This document shows, one piece after another, positions 6,437 to 14,934 of a stretch of DNA of 16,820 nucleotides. Source of the DNA: an uncultured Oscillospiraceae bacterium. Lineage in GTDB: Bacteria > Bacillota_A > Clostridia > Oscillospirales > Oscillospiraceae. The stretch spans positions 1 to 16,820 of the forward strand of contig CAAEOU010000084.1 in NCBI GenBank assembly GCA_900757695.1. Reading direction: 5' to 3'. A program made the translations under genes and the position numbers. Below the pieces are notes generated by a model that was given only the letters and a program-made list of their open reading frames with translations, searched no databases and was not told where the DNA came from. Numbering within the stretch: the first letter of the stretch is position 1; every line of letters begins with the position of its first letter.

Positions 6437-8149
6437 ATGAAGGTTAAAGCCACAACAGCGATCCTGGAGTGCCTGCTGGAGCAGGGGGTGGATACCATCT
6501 TCGGCTATCCCGGCGGCACCATCCTGAATATTTACGATGAGCTGTACCACTATCAGGGAAAGCTCCGGCACATTCTCACGGCCCATGAGCAGGGCGCTGC
6601 CCATGCCGCCGACGGCTATGCCCGCTCTACCGGTAAGGTCGGCGTATGCTTTGCCACCTCCGGCCCCGGTGCCACCAATCTGACCACCGGTATTGCAACG
6701 GCCTACTATGATTCTTCCCCGGTGGTGTTTATCACCTGCAACGTCACGGAGAATCTGCTGGGAAAGGACGCCTTTCAGGAGGTGGATATCACCGGCATTG
6801 CAATGCCCATTACCAAGGCCACCTATCTGGTGCGGGATCCCCAGACCATTCCGGACATTATGCGGGAGGCCTTTGCGGTGGCGGCCACCGGCCGTCCCGG
6901 CTCGGTGCTCATCGATTTTCTGAAAAACGTCACTGCTCCCAATGAGCTCATCGACTATGAGCCCATGGAGCGGAAGGAACACATCAAGCATGGCCGCCTG
7001 CAGGCGCTGACCCATCGCATCGGCTGGGACATCCGCACGCCGGAGCCCAACCATGAGGATGTGGACAAGCTGGCGGAGATGATCGCCAAGGCGGAAAAGC
7101 CCCTGCTGATCTGCGGCGGCGGTGTGGTAAGAGGCCGTGCCCACAAGCAGTTCCGGGCGTTTGCCGAAAAGATCGACTCTCCCGTGGCCATTACGGTGAT
7201 GGGCGGCGGCGGCTTCCCCGGCGGGAATCCCCTGACCACCGGCATGATCGGCATGCACGGCACGAAGGCCTCCAATATTGCCTGCGCCAACTGCGATCTG
7301 CTCATTGCAGTGGGCTGCCGGTTCTCGGATCGTGTGGCACTGGATCCGGAGAGCTTTGCCAGTCAGGCGAAGATCGTTCAGATCGACATTGACCGGGCGG
7401 AAATTGATAAGAATGTCAAGACCGATCATCACATCATCGGTGATGCGGGCCGGGTGCTGGAGCTGCTGAATGAGCGTGTAGAGCAGAAGCACAATGACCG
7501 GTGGAAGGAGTTTGTATTCTCCTATGCCACCCGGACAGAATATCAGGATAAGCCCGGCGAGCTGACCCCTCAGCAGGTGCTGGAGACCATCCGCAATATG
7601 GTGCCGCAGGATACCATCGTTGCAACGGATGTGGGTCAGCATCAGATGTGGACCATTCAGCATTTCCACTTTGACTATCCCGGTCAGCTCCTGACCTCCG
7701 GCGGCTTCGGCACCATGGGCTTCGGCCTTGGGGCGGCGCTGGGCGCAAAGCTGGGCAACCCCGATAAGACCGTGATCCATATCACCGGTGACGGCTGCTT
7801 CCGGATGAACGGTCAGGAAATGGCGACCGAGAGCCACTATGATATTCCGGTGATCACATTTGTCTTTGATAACCGTACCCTTGGCATGGTTCGTCAGTGG
7901 CAGAACCTGATCTATGAAAAGCGCTTTTCTCAGACGGATCTGGGCTTTGCACCGGATTTTGTCAAGCTGGCAGAGGCCTATGGCCTCAAGGGCGCCCATG
8001 TTTCCAGCGTAGAAGAGCTGGAGGCGGCCATTCACGAGGCGCTGGAATGGGGCCACGGCTATGTGGTGGACTGCCTCATCGATACCGATGAAATGGTACG
8101 GCCCATGGTCGGCGGCGGCCAGCCCATCACCAACTTTATGCTGATTTAA
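6437..8149 (+). CDS. ilvB: Acetolactate synthase large subunit, canonical copy
   Basis: This is the biosynthetic acetohydroxyacid synthase catalytic subunit that uses ThDP, Mg and FAD. The 570 residues are the family's usual length. Catalytic Glu51 is in TAHEQGAAH and Phe113 in DAFQEVDITG. MHGTKASN is at 273-280 and RFSDR at 295-299. The ThDP motif GDGCF begins at 451 with Asn479. LGMVRQWQN contains Trp488, the residue that in E. coli AHAS II gives preference for 2-ketobutyrate, so this copy should serve isoleucine as well as valine and leucine. The start ATG lies behind GAGGAGGT, 12 bases after ilvN copy 1, and the gene is followed after 12 bases by a second ACT subunit. It shares only moderate similarity with the upstream paralogue, so the pair is not a recent duplication. 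Confidence 0.97.
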   Translation: MKVKATTAILECLLEQGVDTIFGYPGGTILNIYDELYHYQGKLRHILTAHEQGAAHAADGYARSTGKVGVCFATSGPGATNLTTGIATAYYDSSPVVFITCNVTENLLGKDAFQEVDITGIAMPITKATYLVRDPQTIPDIMREAFAVAATGRPGSVLIDFLKNVTAPNELIDYEPMERKEHIKHGRLQALTHRIGWDIRTPEPNHEDVDKLAEMIAKAEKPLLICGGGVVRGRAHKQFRAFAEKIDSPVAITVMGGGGFPGGNPLTTGMIGMHGTKASNIACANCDLLIAVGCRFSDRVALDPESFASQAKIVQIDIDRAEIDKNVKTDHHIIGDAGRVLELLNERVEQKHNDRWKEFVFSYATRTEYQDKPGELTPQQVLETIRNMVPQDTIVATDVGQHQMWTIQHFHFDYPGQLLTSGGFGTMGFGLGAALGAKLGNPDKTVIHITGDGCFRMNGQEMATESHYDIPVITFVFDNRTLGMVRQWQNLIYEKRFSQTDLGFAPDFVKLAEAYGLKGAHVSSVEELEAAIHEALEWGHGYVVDCLIDTDEMVRPMVGGGQPITNFMLI

Positions 8150-8161
8150 GGAGGTGCGTCC

Positions 8162-9725
<1,564 letters not shown>

Positions 9726-9840
9726 TTTTCACAGATACTGTGCAATGAACAATGCACATGTGGTGCAATTGGCCATTCAATGTGCGATGAGAATTTAATT
9801 TGGGTTCTCCTCTGAATGCGCTTAAGGCATACAGAAATCC
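9726..9840 (+). promoter_or_regulatory. ilvC-ilvD spacer with inverted repeat and unassigned leader
   Basis: The spacer holds the inverted repeat TGTGCA-N8-TGCACA (9739-9758) and a 17-codon open frame (9745-9798) with two Val, two Ile and one Leu but no ribosome binding site. A weak promoter-like pair, TTGGCC then AATTTA at a 17-base spacing, lies near 9769-9797. No T-box core is present. The function is unassigned; any control of ilvD from here is inference. Confidence 0.3.
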
Positions 9841-9880
9841 ATGGGGGAGGCAGAGTTCTGCCTCCCCCATTTTCATTTTA
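9841..9880 (+). terminator. Intercistronic terminator-like hairpin between ilvC and ilvD
   Basis: A perfect 13-bp stem (9841-9853 with 9858-9870) closes on an AGTT loop and is followed by TTTTCATTTT. It looks like a full intrinsic terminator, yet the ilvD Shine-Dalgarno sequence AAAGGAG starts only a few bases later. It would lower ilvD expression relative to ilvC, or act as an attenuator or 3' stabiliser. Confidence 0.8.
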
Positions 9881-9900
9881 CCGATAAAGGAGAATTTTCT

Positions 9901-11568
9901 ATGAAGCTTTCTGCCAACGTCACCCAGGGCGTGGATCGTGCACCCAACCGATCCCTGTTTGCAGCACTGGGCTATACCAAGGAAGAGACCGACCGGCCAC
10001 TGGTTGGCGTTGTCTGTTCCTACAATGAGATCGTTCCCGGTCATATGAATCTGGACAAGATTGCGGAGGCCGTGAAAGCCGGTGTCCGCATGGCCGGCGG
10101 CACCCCGGTGGAGTTTCCGGCCATTGCGGTCTGTGACGGCATCGCCATGGGCCATATCGGCATGAAGTATTCGCTGGTGACCCGTGATCTGATCTGTGAT
10201 TCCACCGAGGCTATGGCCATTGCCCATCAGTTTGATGCGCTGGTTATGATCCCCAACTGTGATAAAAACGTCCCGGGTCTGCTGATGGCGGCTGCAAGAA
10301 TCAATGTTCCTACGATCTTTGTTTCCGGCGGCCCCATGCTGGCGGGACATATGTCCGATGGACGCCGCACCTGCCTCAGCGATATGTTTGAGGCCGTAGG
10401 TGCCTATCACGCAGGCACGCTGGATGAAGACGGCGTGGAGGAGTATGTCATGAATGCCTGCCCCTCCTGCGGCTCCTGCTCCGGCATGTACACCGCCAAT
10501 TCCATGAACTGCCTGACGGAAGCCATCGGTATGGGCCTCCGGGGCAACGGCACCATTCCTGCGGTCTATTCCGCCCGGCTGCGTCTGGCCAAGCAGGCCG
10601 GTATGCAGGTCATGGAGCTGTACCGGAAGAACATCCGGCCCCGGGACATTATGACCGAGGACGCCTTCAACAATGCGGAGATCGTGGATATGGCATTGGG
10701 CTGCTCCACCAACACCATGCTGCACCTGCCCGCCATTGCCCATGAGTGCGGCATCGACATTGATCTGGCCCATGTGAATGAGTTCAACGCCCGTACCCCC
10801 AACCTGTGCCATCTGGCTCCCGCAGGCCCCACCTTTATGGAGGATCTGGAGCGGGCAGGCGGCGTATACGCCGTGATGAAGGAGCTGGCAGACGCCGGAC
10901 TCATTAAGACGGATCTGATCACCTGCACCGGCAAGACCGTGGCGGAAAACATCCGGAATGCTGAGAATCTGGATCATGAGACCATCCGTCCCATCGACCA
11001 TCCGTATCTGGCTACCGGCGGCATTGCGGTGCTGTTTGGCAATCTGGCGCCGGACGGCTGCGTGGTTAAGCAGTCTGCGGTTGCTCCCGAGATGATGAAG
11101 CATTCCGGCCCTGCACGGGTGTTCAACTCCGAGGAAGAGGCCATTGCGGTCATCTATGCCGGCGGCATCAAGCCCGGTGATGTGGTGGTCATCCGCTATG
11201 AGGGCCCCAAGGGCGGCCCCGGCATGCGGGAGATGCTGAACCCCACCTCTGCCATCTGCGGCATGGGACTGGGCGAGAGCGTGGCCCTGATCACCGATGG
11301 ACGGTTCTCCGGCGCAACCCGCGGCGCAGCCATCGGCCATGTGTCCCCGGAGGCAGCCTCCGGCGGTACCATCGGTCTGGTGGAAGAGGGCGATATCATC
11401 TCCATTGATATTCCTGCCCATAAGATCACCCTTGAGGTTGCGGATGACGTTCTTGCAGAGCGGAAGAAGAATCTGGTGATGCCGGAGCCCAAGGTGAAGA
11501 CCGGCTATCTGGCACGCTATGCCAAGATGGTCACTTCTGCGGACAAGGGCGCAGTACTGAGCCTGTAA
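9901..11568 (+). CDS. ilvD: Dihydroxy-acid dehydratase
   Basis: This iron-sulfur enzyme dehydrates the dihydroxy acids made by IlvC to 2-ketoisovalerate and 2-keto-3-methylvalerate. The 555 residues are the normal length. Likely cluster-binding cysteines are in [11 protein letters not shown] (Cys39), PNCDKNVPG (Cys120) and CPSCGSCSG (Cys193). Other signatures are [29 protein letters not shown] and [10 protein letters not shown]. The C-terminal [14 protein letters not shown] resembles the Bacillus form. The start ATG follows AAAGGAG at 9886-9892. The frame remains open upstream through the hairpin, but that extension has no ribosome binding site and is not used. It completes the set needed for valine and, with leuABCD and ilvE elsewhere, leucine. 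Confidence 0.98.
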   Translation: MKLSANVTQGVDRAPNRSLFAALGYTKEETDRPLVGVVCSYNEIVPGHMNLDKIAEAVKAGVRMAGGTPVEFPAIAVCDGIAMGHIGMKYSLVTRDLICDSTEAMAIAHQFDALVMIPNCDKNVPGLLMAAARINVPTIFVSGGPMLAGHMSDGRRTCLSDMFEAVGAYHAGTLDEDGVEEYVMNACPSCGSCSGMYTANSMNCLTEAIGMGLRGNGTIPAVYSARLRLAKQAGMQVMELYRKNIRPRDIMTEDAFNNAEIVDMALGCSTNTMLHLPAIAHECGIDIDLAHVNEFNARTPNLCHLAPAGPTFMEDLERAGGVYAVMKELADAGLIKTDLITCTGKTVAENIRNAENLDHETIRPIDHPYLATGGIAVLFGNLAPDGCVVKQSAVAPEMMKHSGPARVFNSEEEAIAVIYAGGIKPGDVVVIRYEGPKGGPGMREMLNPTSAICGMGLGESVALITDGRFSGATRGAAIGHVSPEAASGGTIGLVEEGDIISIDIPAHKITLEVADDVLAERKKNLVMPEPKVKTGYLARYAKMVTSADKGAVLSL

Positions 11569-11587
11569 GTTTATTTGTGTGCATGGG

Positions 11588-11626
11588 AAAATCCCGGTGT
11601 CTGTGTTTGGACGCCGGGATTTTTTT
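11588..11626 (+). terminator. Intrinsic terminator after ilvD
   Basis: AAATCCCGGTGTC and GACGCCGGGATTT form a 13-bp stem including one T-G pair with an eight-base loop, then seven T. It closes the ilv operon 20 bases after the ilvD stop. Confidence 0.93.
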
Positions 11627-11639
11627 CATCTGCTGCGTG

Positions 11640-11666
11640 GTTTTGGGGCGTATCCCCGTCCTATAG
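11640..11666 (+). promoter_or_regulatory. Candidate ECF-type promoter of the sigma factor operon
   Basis: CGTCCTATAG at 11657-11666 resembles the CGTC-type -10 element of many ECF sigma promoters, and a GGTTTTGGGG segment lies upstream where a -35 would be. No sigma-A consensus is seen between the ilv terminator and the sigma gene, so autoregulation is a reasonable but unproven guess. Confidence 0.3.
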
Positions 11667-11707
11667 GGTGAAAGCGCTTTTGAGAGAACCAAAGGGAGGC
11701 GAGAGAG

Positions 11708-12253
11708 ATGCAGGAGAAAAAACTGCTTCGGCTGCTGGAAAAGGATCCGGATGCAGCGCTGCGACAGCTGATGGACACATACGGAGCCCTGCTCTATTCT
11801 GTTGCCTATGGCGTTTTGCGGGATCAGCGGGATGCGGAGGAATGTGTTTCTGATGCGTTGGTGAAGCTGTGGCAGACAAGGGAGCGGCTTCGGCAGCCCC
11901 AGCGGCTCAAAAGTTATTTGTGTGCCATTGCCAGAAACGCTGCACTGGATCGGCTGAGGGCAAAAGCGCCGTATCAGGAGCTGTCTTTGCAGCAGGAGCT
12001 TCTGGAGGATGTGACGGTGTCTGATCGGCTGGAGGACTTTATGCTGGAAGCGCTGGTAACTGACGCCATAGAAGGCTTGGGAGAGCCGGGGAAAACGATT
12101 TTTCTGCGGCGGTTCTATCGAGAGGAACGGGTCAAGGATATTGCTGCGGATTTGGGCATGACACCGCGGGCCGTGGAGAGTCAGCTCTATCGTGGAAAAA
12201 AGAGACTGAAAACCATGTTACAGCAAGGAGGGCTTGATTATGAAGCTCAGTAA
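11708..12253 (+). CDS. ECF-family RNA polymerase sigma factor
   Basis: This is an alternative sigma factor that directs RNA polymerase to a small stress or envelope regulon. The 181 residues contain sigma-2 at about 18-86 (DAEECVSDALVKLWQ, then SYLCAIARNAALDRLR) and sigma-4 at about 117-171, with the helix-turn-helix VKDIAADLGMTPRAVESQLYR. There is no sigma-1 or sigma-3, as in ECF proteins. The start ATG follows GGGAGGCGAGAG. The last 14 bases overlap the next gene, a membrane protein, which is the usual sigma/anti-sigma arrangement. The ECF subgroup and inducing signal cannot be read from the sequence. Confidence 0.92.
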   Translation: MQEKKLLRLLEKDPDAALRQLMDTYGALLYSVAYGVLRDQRDAEECVSDALVKLWQTRERLRQPQRLKSYLCAIARNAALDRLRAKAPYQELSLQQELLEDVTVSDRLEDFMLEALVTDAIEGLGEPGKTIFLRRFYREERVKDIAADLGMTPRAVESQLYRGKKRLKTMLQQGGLDYEAQ

Positions 12254-13328
12254 TGTGCTATCCTATTATCGCCCCGAGGGAGTCCCGTTGGAGGAAGCGG
12301 CGAAGGGGCGGATCTTAGCAGGTGCAATGGAGCAGATCCATCAGACACAAGGGAAAAAGCCCCGGAAGCGTCCGTGGAAAGTCGGACTGCTGACGGCGGC
12401 GTTGGTGGCGGTACTGAGCATCACTGCGGCAGCGGTGATCCAGTACAGCAGAAGTACCCAACTGATGCAGGAGGAATGGAATACGGCAGCCAACACCGTG
12501 TGGAAAACCACGGCCAGTGAGGCCATGTCCCCGGAGCAGAGCGCTTATTTGGAAGGGCGCACCGTAACAGTCGGCCAAAGTGCCACCGATCAGGGACTGA
12601 CCATTACGATGGAGTCGATGACGGTCAGCAATCACAGTATAACCTTCGGCCTGAGCTATCGGGTGGAGGATGAGAAGAAATTCCCATATTCGCTGGAGGT
12701 CTATGGTGTCATTCCGAAATCCTGGGATTACGGCTGGATGAATCCGGCCTACGGTACGGTGCAGGGACAGAGATCCACGGTCACAGAGCAGGGAATGCTG
12801 GAGCTCAATACGTGGACATCTTTGCCGGATGACCAGATCATCTGCGATGGTAGCACAGAGATTGAGATTGAGTTCCGGGCTGTCTATATCATCAGCGGAC
12901 ATATGGATGATGTGGGCTTGGCGGAAAAAATAGCTGCCATAGACGGAAACTGGCAGTTTAAGGTTTCGGTTCCAAAGATGACGCAGGAGGCGGAATACAC
13001 GGTAGAGTCTCAACAGCTGGAAGCTGCGATGGGAAACAGCAACGTCAGCATTTTGGTGACATCCACCGGGTGCAGTCTGGTGCTGCCGGAGGCGTATGTC
13101 CTTACAGACCCGGCAGATGCTGTGGGAGAGAAGGAGGTCGCTGTGGAGTTTTGCCTGAAAAACGGAGATGCCGTGCCGGACTTTGGCTCCGTGGGCTGGA
13201 ACCATGACGGAATCACGGAATATGTGATCCCATGGGTGGCACTGGATCCCACAGAGCTGGCGGAGCTGCGGATCTATCGTGGGGGGACTGCCCAGAATCT
13301 TCCTTTGATCGAGAAATCGCCCGGATGA
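12240..13328 (+). CDS. DUF4179-like membrane protein, probable anti-sigma factor
   Basis: The 362-residue protein has a cytoplasmic N-terminus of about 46 residues ending in a basic PRKRPWK stretch. One membrane helix follows at 47-68 (VGLLTAALVAVLSITAAAV), then a large extracytoplasmic domain rich in beta-type sequence, with VGQSATDQGLTITMESM resembling DUF4179 proteins. That family commonly sits after ECF sigma genes, and the topology fits an anti-sigma that holds the sigma factor at the membrane until a signal arrives. The ATG at 12240 is chosen because AAGGAGG lies eight bases upstream; a TTG six bases earlier is too close. It overlaps the sigma gene by 14 bases, implying coupled translation. 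The DUF assignment is by recall of family features, and the anti-sigma role is inferred from context. Confidence 0.75.
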   Translation: MKLSNVLSYYRPEGVPLEEAAKGRILAGAMEQIHQTQGKKPRKRPWKVGLLTAALVAVLSITAAAVIQYSRSTQLMQEEWNTAANTVWKTTASEAMSPEQSAYLEGRTVTVGQSATDQGLTITMESMTVSNHSITFGLSYRVEDEKKFPYSLEVYGVIPKSWDYGWMNPAYGTVQGQRSTVTEQGMLELNTWTSLPDDQIICDGSTEIEIEFRAVYIISGHMDDVGLAEKIAAIDGNWQFKVSVPKMTQEAEYTVESQQLEAAMGNSNVSILVTSTGCSLVLPEAYVLTDPADAVGEKEVAVEFCLKNGDAVPDFGSVGWNHDGITEYVIPWVALDPTELAELRIYRGGTAQNLPLIEKSPG

Positions 13329-13334
13329 GAACGC

Positions 13335-13363
13335 TTGACAAATGATGCGCAAACGGGTATACT
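13335..13363 (+). promoter_or_regulatory. Sigma-A promoter of the small membrane protein
   Basis: Consensus TTGACA (13335-13340), a 17-base spacer and TATACT (13358-13363) lie just after the DUF4179 stop. The start near 13370 gives a leader of only about 16 bases, which is nearly all ribosome binding site (AAGGCGGTG). Confidence 0.85.
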
Positions 13364-13385
13364 GGAAAAAAGGCGGTGTTAAATT

Positions 13386-13676
13386 ATGGATCAGTATCCA
13401 ATGATGCAATACCTGTTGGATCCGCAGCTGCTGGTGGTGCTGGTGATGGTGCTGCCGCTGGCGTTCTGGGCTGGCTGGGGTAGCCGCATCCGGCATCTGG
13501 CGGCAGGGTCTGTGGTATGCGTTCTGCTTTTTATCGCCGGGATCATAGCCGACAACAGCTATGGTTACCTCCTCAACGCAATAGGCATGCTGCTTTGCAC
13601 GGTGATGCGAGGCGTGCTGCTGGGAATCTGGAGCGGGAAGCTTGTGTCTGTGCTCCGGCAGAAAAGCGCCGCATAA
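13386..13676 (+). CDS. Small three-helix membrane protein of unknown function
   Basis: The 96-residue hydrophobic protein has three likely membrane helices: about 11-31 (LDPQLLVVLVMVLPLAFWAG), 37-55 (HLAAGSVVCVLLFIAGII) and 62-84 (LNAIGMLLCTVMRGVLLGIW). It ends in a short basic tail, VLRQKSAA. No signal-peptidase or lipobox motif is evident. I do not recognise the family. It is a separate transcription unit with a near-consensus promoter and a strong terminator, lying between the sigma/anti-sigma pair and the XRE/DUF3169 pair. The reading frame is supported by AAGGCGGTG before the ATG and by the bounded transcription unit. Confidence 0.75.
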   Translation: MDQYPMMQYLLDPQLLVVLVMVLPLAFWAGWGSRIRHLAAGSVVCVLLFIAGIIADNSYGYLLNAIGMLLCTVMRGVLLGIWSGKLVSVLRQKSAA

Positions 13677-13701
13677 TCGGCAAGTGAATCAAAGCATCCG
13701 G

Positions 13702-13740
13702 AACGCCCGGTATCCGAATTTCTGGATACCGGGCGTTTTT
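13702..13740 (+). terminator. Intrinsic terminator after the small membrane protein
   Basis: AACGCCCGGTATCC pairs perfectly with GGATACCGGGCGTT over 14 bases with an eight-base loop, ending in a run of five T. It separates the small membrane protein from the XRE regulator promoter. Confidence 0.93.
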
Positions 13741-13751
13741 GCAAAAAACAG

Positions 13752-13780
13752 TTGACAAGTATCATTGTCAATGCTATACT
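13752..13780 (+). promoter_or_regulatory. Sigma-A promoter of the XRE regulator operon
   Basis: Perfect TTGACA (13752-13757), a 17-base spacer and TATACT (13775-13780) give a start near 13787. The -35 box is part of a perfect inverted repeat, so a bound repressor would mask it. Confidence 0.9.
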
Positions 13781-13803
13781 GTGTATGACAAATAAAGTTG
13801 TCA
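13752..13803 (+). promoter_or_regulatory. Twin inverted-repeat operators on the XRE promoter
   Basis: Site 1 is TTGACAA-N6-TTGTCAA (13752-13771), covering the -35 box and spacer. Site 2 is TGACAA-N6-TTGTCA (13786-13803), at the transcription start. Both share GACAA-N6-TTGTC and their centres are 33 bases apart, about three helical turns. This fits cooperative binding by a small dimeric helix-turn-helix protein, most simply the one encoded just downstream. Confidence 0.7.
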
Positions 13804-13841
13804 AAATGAAAAGAATTCATGTCAAACAGGAGGCGTATACT

Positions 13842-14066
13842 GTGCCGCTGAAGAATCATCTGAAGGAATATCGGGCGCGGCTTGGGGTGAATCAGCAACA
13901 AATGGGGGCGCTGGTGGGGACCTCTCGCCAGACCATCAGTCAGATCGAGCGGGGAGATTATTCTCCCTCTGTGACGCTGGCACTCAAGCTTGCAAGGGCC
14001 TGCGGTGTTACCGTAGAGGAATTGTTTGAATATGAGGAGGAACCGGATGATGGAAAAGAAAACTGA
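13842..14066 (+). CDS. XRE-family helix-turn-helix transcriptional regulator
   Basis: The 74-residue one-domain DNA-binding protein contains NQQQMGALVGTSRQTISQIE (positions ~16-35) and then YSPSVTLALKLARACGVTVEELF. This is the compact XRE form that often precedes a DUF3169 or similar membrane protein. The frame is open upstream through the promoter, and an ATG at 13807 is in frame. CAGGAGG lies eight bases before the GTG at 13842, which also gives the usual protein length, so the GTG is chosen. The last 20 bases overlap the next gene. The twin operators on its promoter suggest that it represses itself and its partner. It may respond to the membrane protein or to an unknown ligand. Confidence 0.9.
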   Translation: MPLKNHLKEYRARLGVNQQQMGALVGTSRQTISQIERGDYSPSVTLALKLARACGVTVEELFEYEEEPDDGKEN

Positions 14067-14811
14067 GAAAAAGGCTGTTTTGAAGTTTGTACTGCTGATC
14101 CTGATCAGTGCGGCACTGGGCGCAGGGGCTTCCATGCTGATGGGGCGGCTCACCCATTGGGATGGCATCAGCTTTCAGGGGCTTGGGGATATGCTGGGAG
14201 CCATGGTGCCATGGGTGTTCCTGTTTACCAATCTGATCTCGGCGATTGCCGCCATGCTGATCTGCCATAGGGCAAAGAAGCAGATCGGACAGTGGGATGG
14301 CGAGGACGAGCGCATTGAGCAAACGGAGCAGCAGCTCAGCTACGGGCTTTTGCTGGCAAACATCATGATGGTGGTGAACTTTTTCCTGTTTTCCGCCGGT
14401 ATAGAGGTGAGCCTGAATACAAAGCTGGGAGACCAATATGGCGTGATCCTGTTCCCTGCGTGCATTCTGATTTTCATACTGGGATATGTGTGGATTTTCT
14501 TCGTAAATTATCGGGTGGTAAAACTGGAAAAACAGATCAATCCAGAGAAAAGGGGATCTGTCTTTGATGTCAAATTTCAGAAACAGTGGCTGGAAAGCTG
14601 TGATGAGGCGGAAAAGCTGATGGTCTACCGCTGCGGCTTCCGGGCCTATCAGGTTGGAAATAAGGTCTGCATGGGACTGTGGCTGGTGGCACTGTTTTTA
14701 CAGCTCTGGGCTGATACGGGCCTGTTTCCGGTGCTGAGCATCTGCGTCATATGGCTTTCCATGGTGGCTGCCTATGTGCTCGCATCCATTCGACTGGAGC
14801 GGCATAAATGA
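14047..14811 (+). CDS. DUF3169-like six-helix membrane protein
   Basis: The 254-residue integral membrane protein starts MMEKKTEKK and has about six hydrophobic segments. These include VLKFVLLILISAALGAG near the start, PWVFLFTNLISAIAAML, LLANIMMVVNFFLFSAG, ILFPACILIFILGYVWIFF, and two near the C-terminus (MGLWLVALFLQLW and SICVIWLSMVAAYVLA). A charged region, RVVKLEKQINPEKRGSV, with the following KFQKQWLESCDEAEKL, lies between helices 4 and 5 and resembles DUF3169 proteins, which accompany small XRE regulators in Firmicutes. The ATG at 14047 follows GAGGAGG by six bases; the next ATG at 14050 is equally possible. It overlaps the regulator gene by 20 bases, implying coupling. The biochemical role is unknown. 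Confidence 0.8.
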   Translation: MMEKKTEKKAVLKFVLLILISAALGAGASMLMGRLTHWDGISFQGLGDMLGAMVPWVFLFTNLISAIAAMLICHRAKKQIGQWDGEDERIEQTEQQLSYGLLLANIMMVVNFFLFSAGIEVSLNTKLGDQYGVILFPACILIFILGYVWIFFVNYRVVKLEKQINPEKRGSVFDVKFQKQWLESCDEAEKLMVYRCGFRAYQVGNKVCMGLWLVALFLQLWADTGLFPVLSICVIWLSMVAAYVLASIRLERHK

Positions 14812-14822
14812 TGGAATAGACT

Positions 14823-14855
14823 AAGCGGCCGGGGCATGCGCTCCGGCCGCTTTGC
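14823..14855 (+). terminator. Hairpin after the DUF3169 gene
   Basis: AAGCGGCCGG and CCGGCCGCTT form a 10-bp perfect stem with a ten-base loop, ending in a short TTT then GCGC. The weak T tract makes efficient intrinsic termination uncertain. Confidence 0.55.
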
Positions 14856-14875
14856 GCAGCTGCGGCGGATTTCTG

Positions 14876-14904
14876 TTGACGTGTCTGGAAATTCCGAGTA
14901 AAAT
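14876..14904 (+). promoter_or_regulatory. Sigma-A promoter of nadE
   Basis: TTGACG (14876-14881), a 17-base spacer and TAAAAT (14899-14904) give a start near 14911, leaving about 24 bases of leader that include GAGGTGAAGG. Confidence 0.75.
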
Positions 14905-14934
14905 GAGACCATCTATCTCAATGAGGTGAAGGAA

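Noticed and set aside
9745..9798. A 17-codon leader peptide before ilvD with Val-Val, Leu and two Ile codons
   Set aside because: Branched-chain codons are only 5 of 17, no Shine-Dalgarno sequence precedes the ATG, and no alternative pairing with the terminator arm was found. It is not good enough to call an attenuation peptide.
13752..13841. Extended N-terminus for the XRE regulator starting at or near the promoter
   Set aside because: The extension would begin at the -35 box, upstream of the transcription start. The GTG at 13842 has CAGGAGG at the right spacing and gives the usual protein length.
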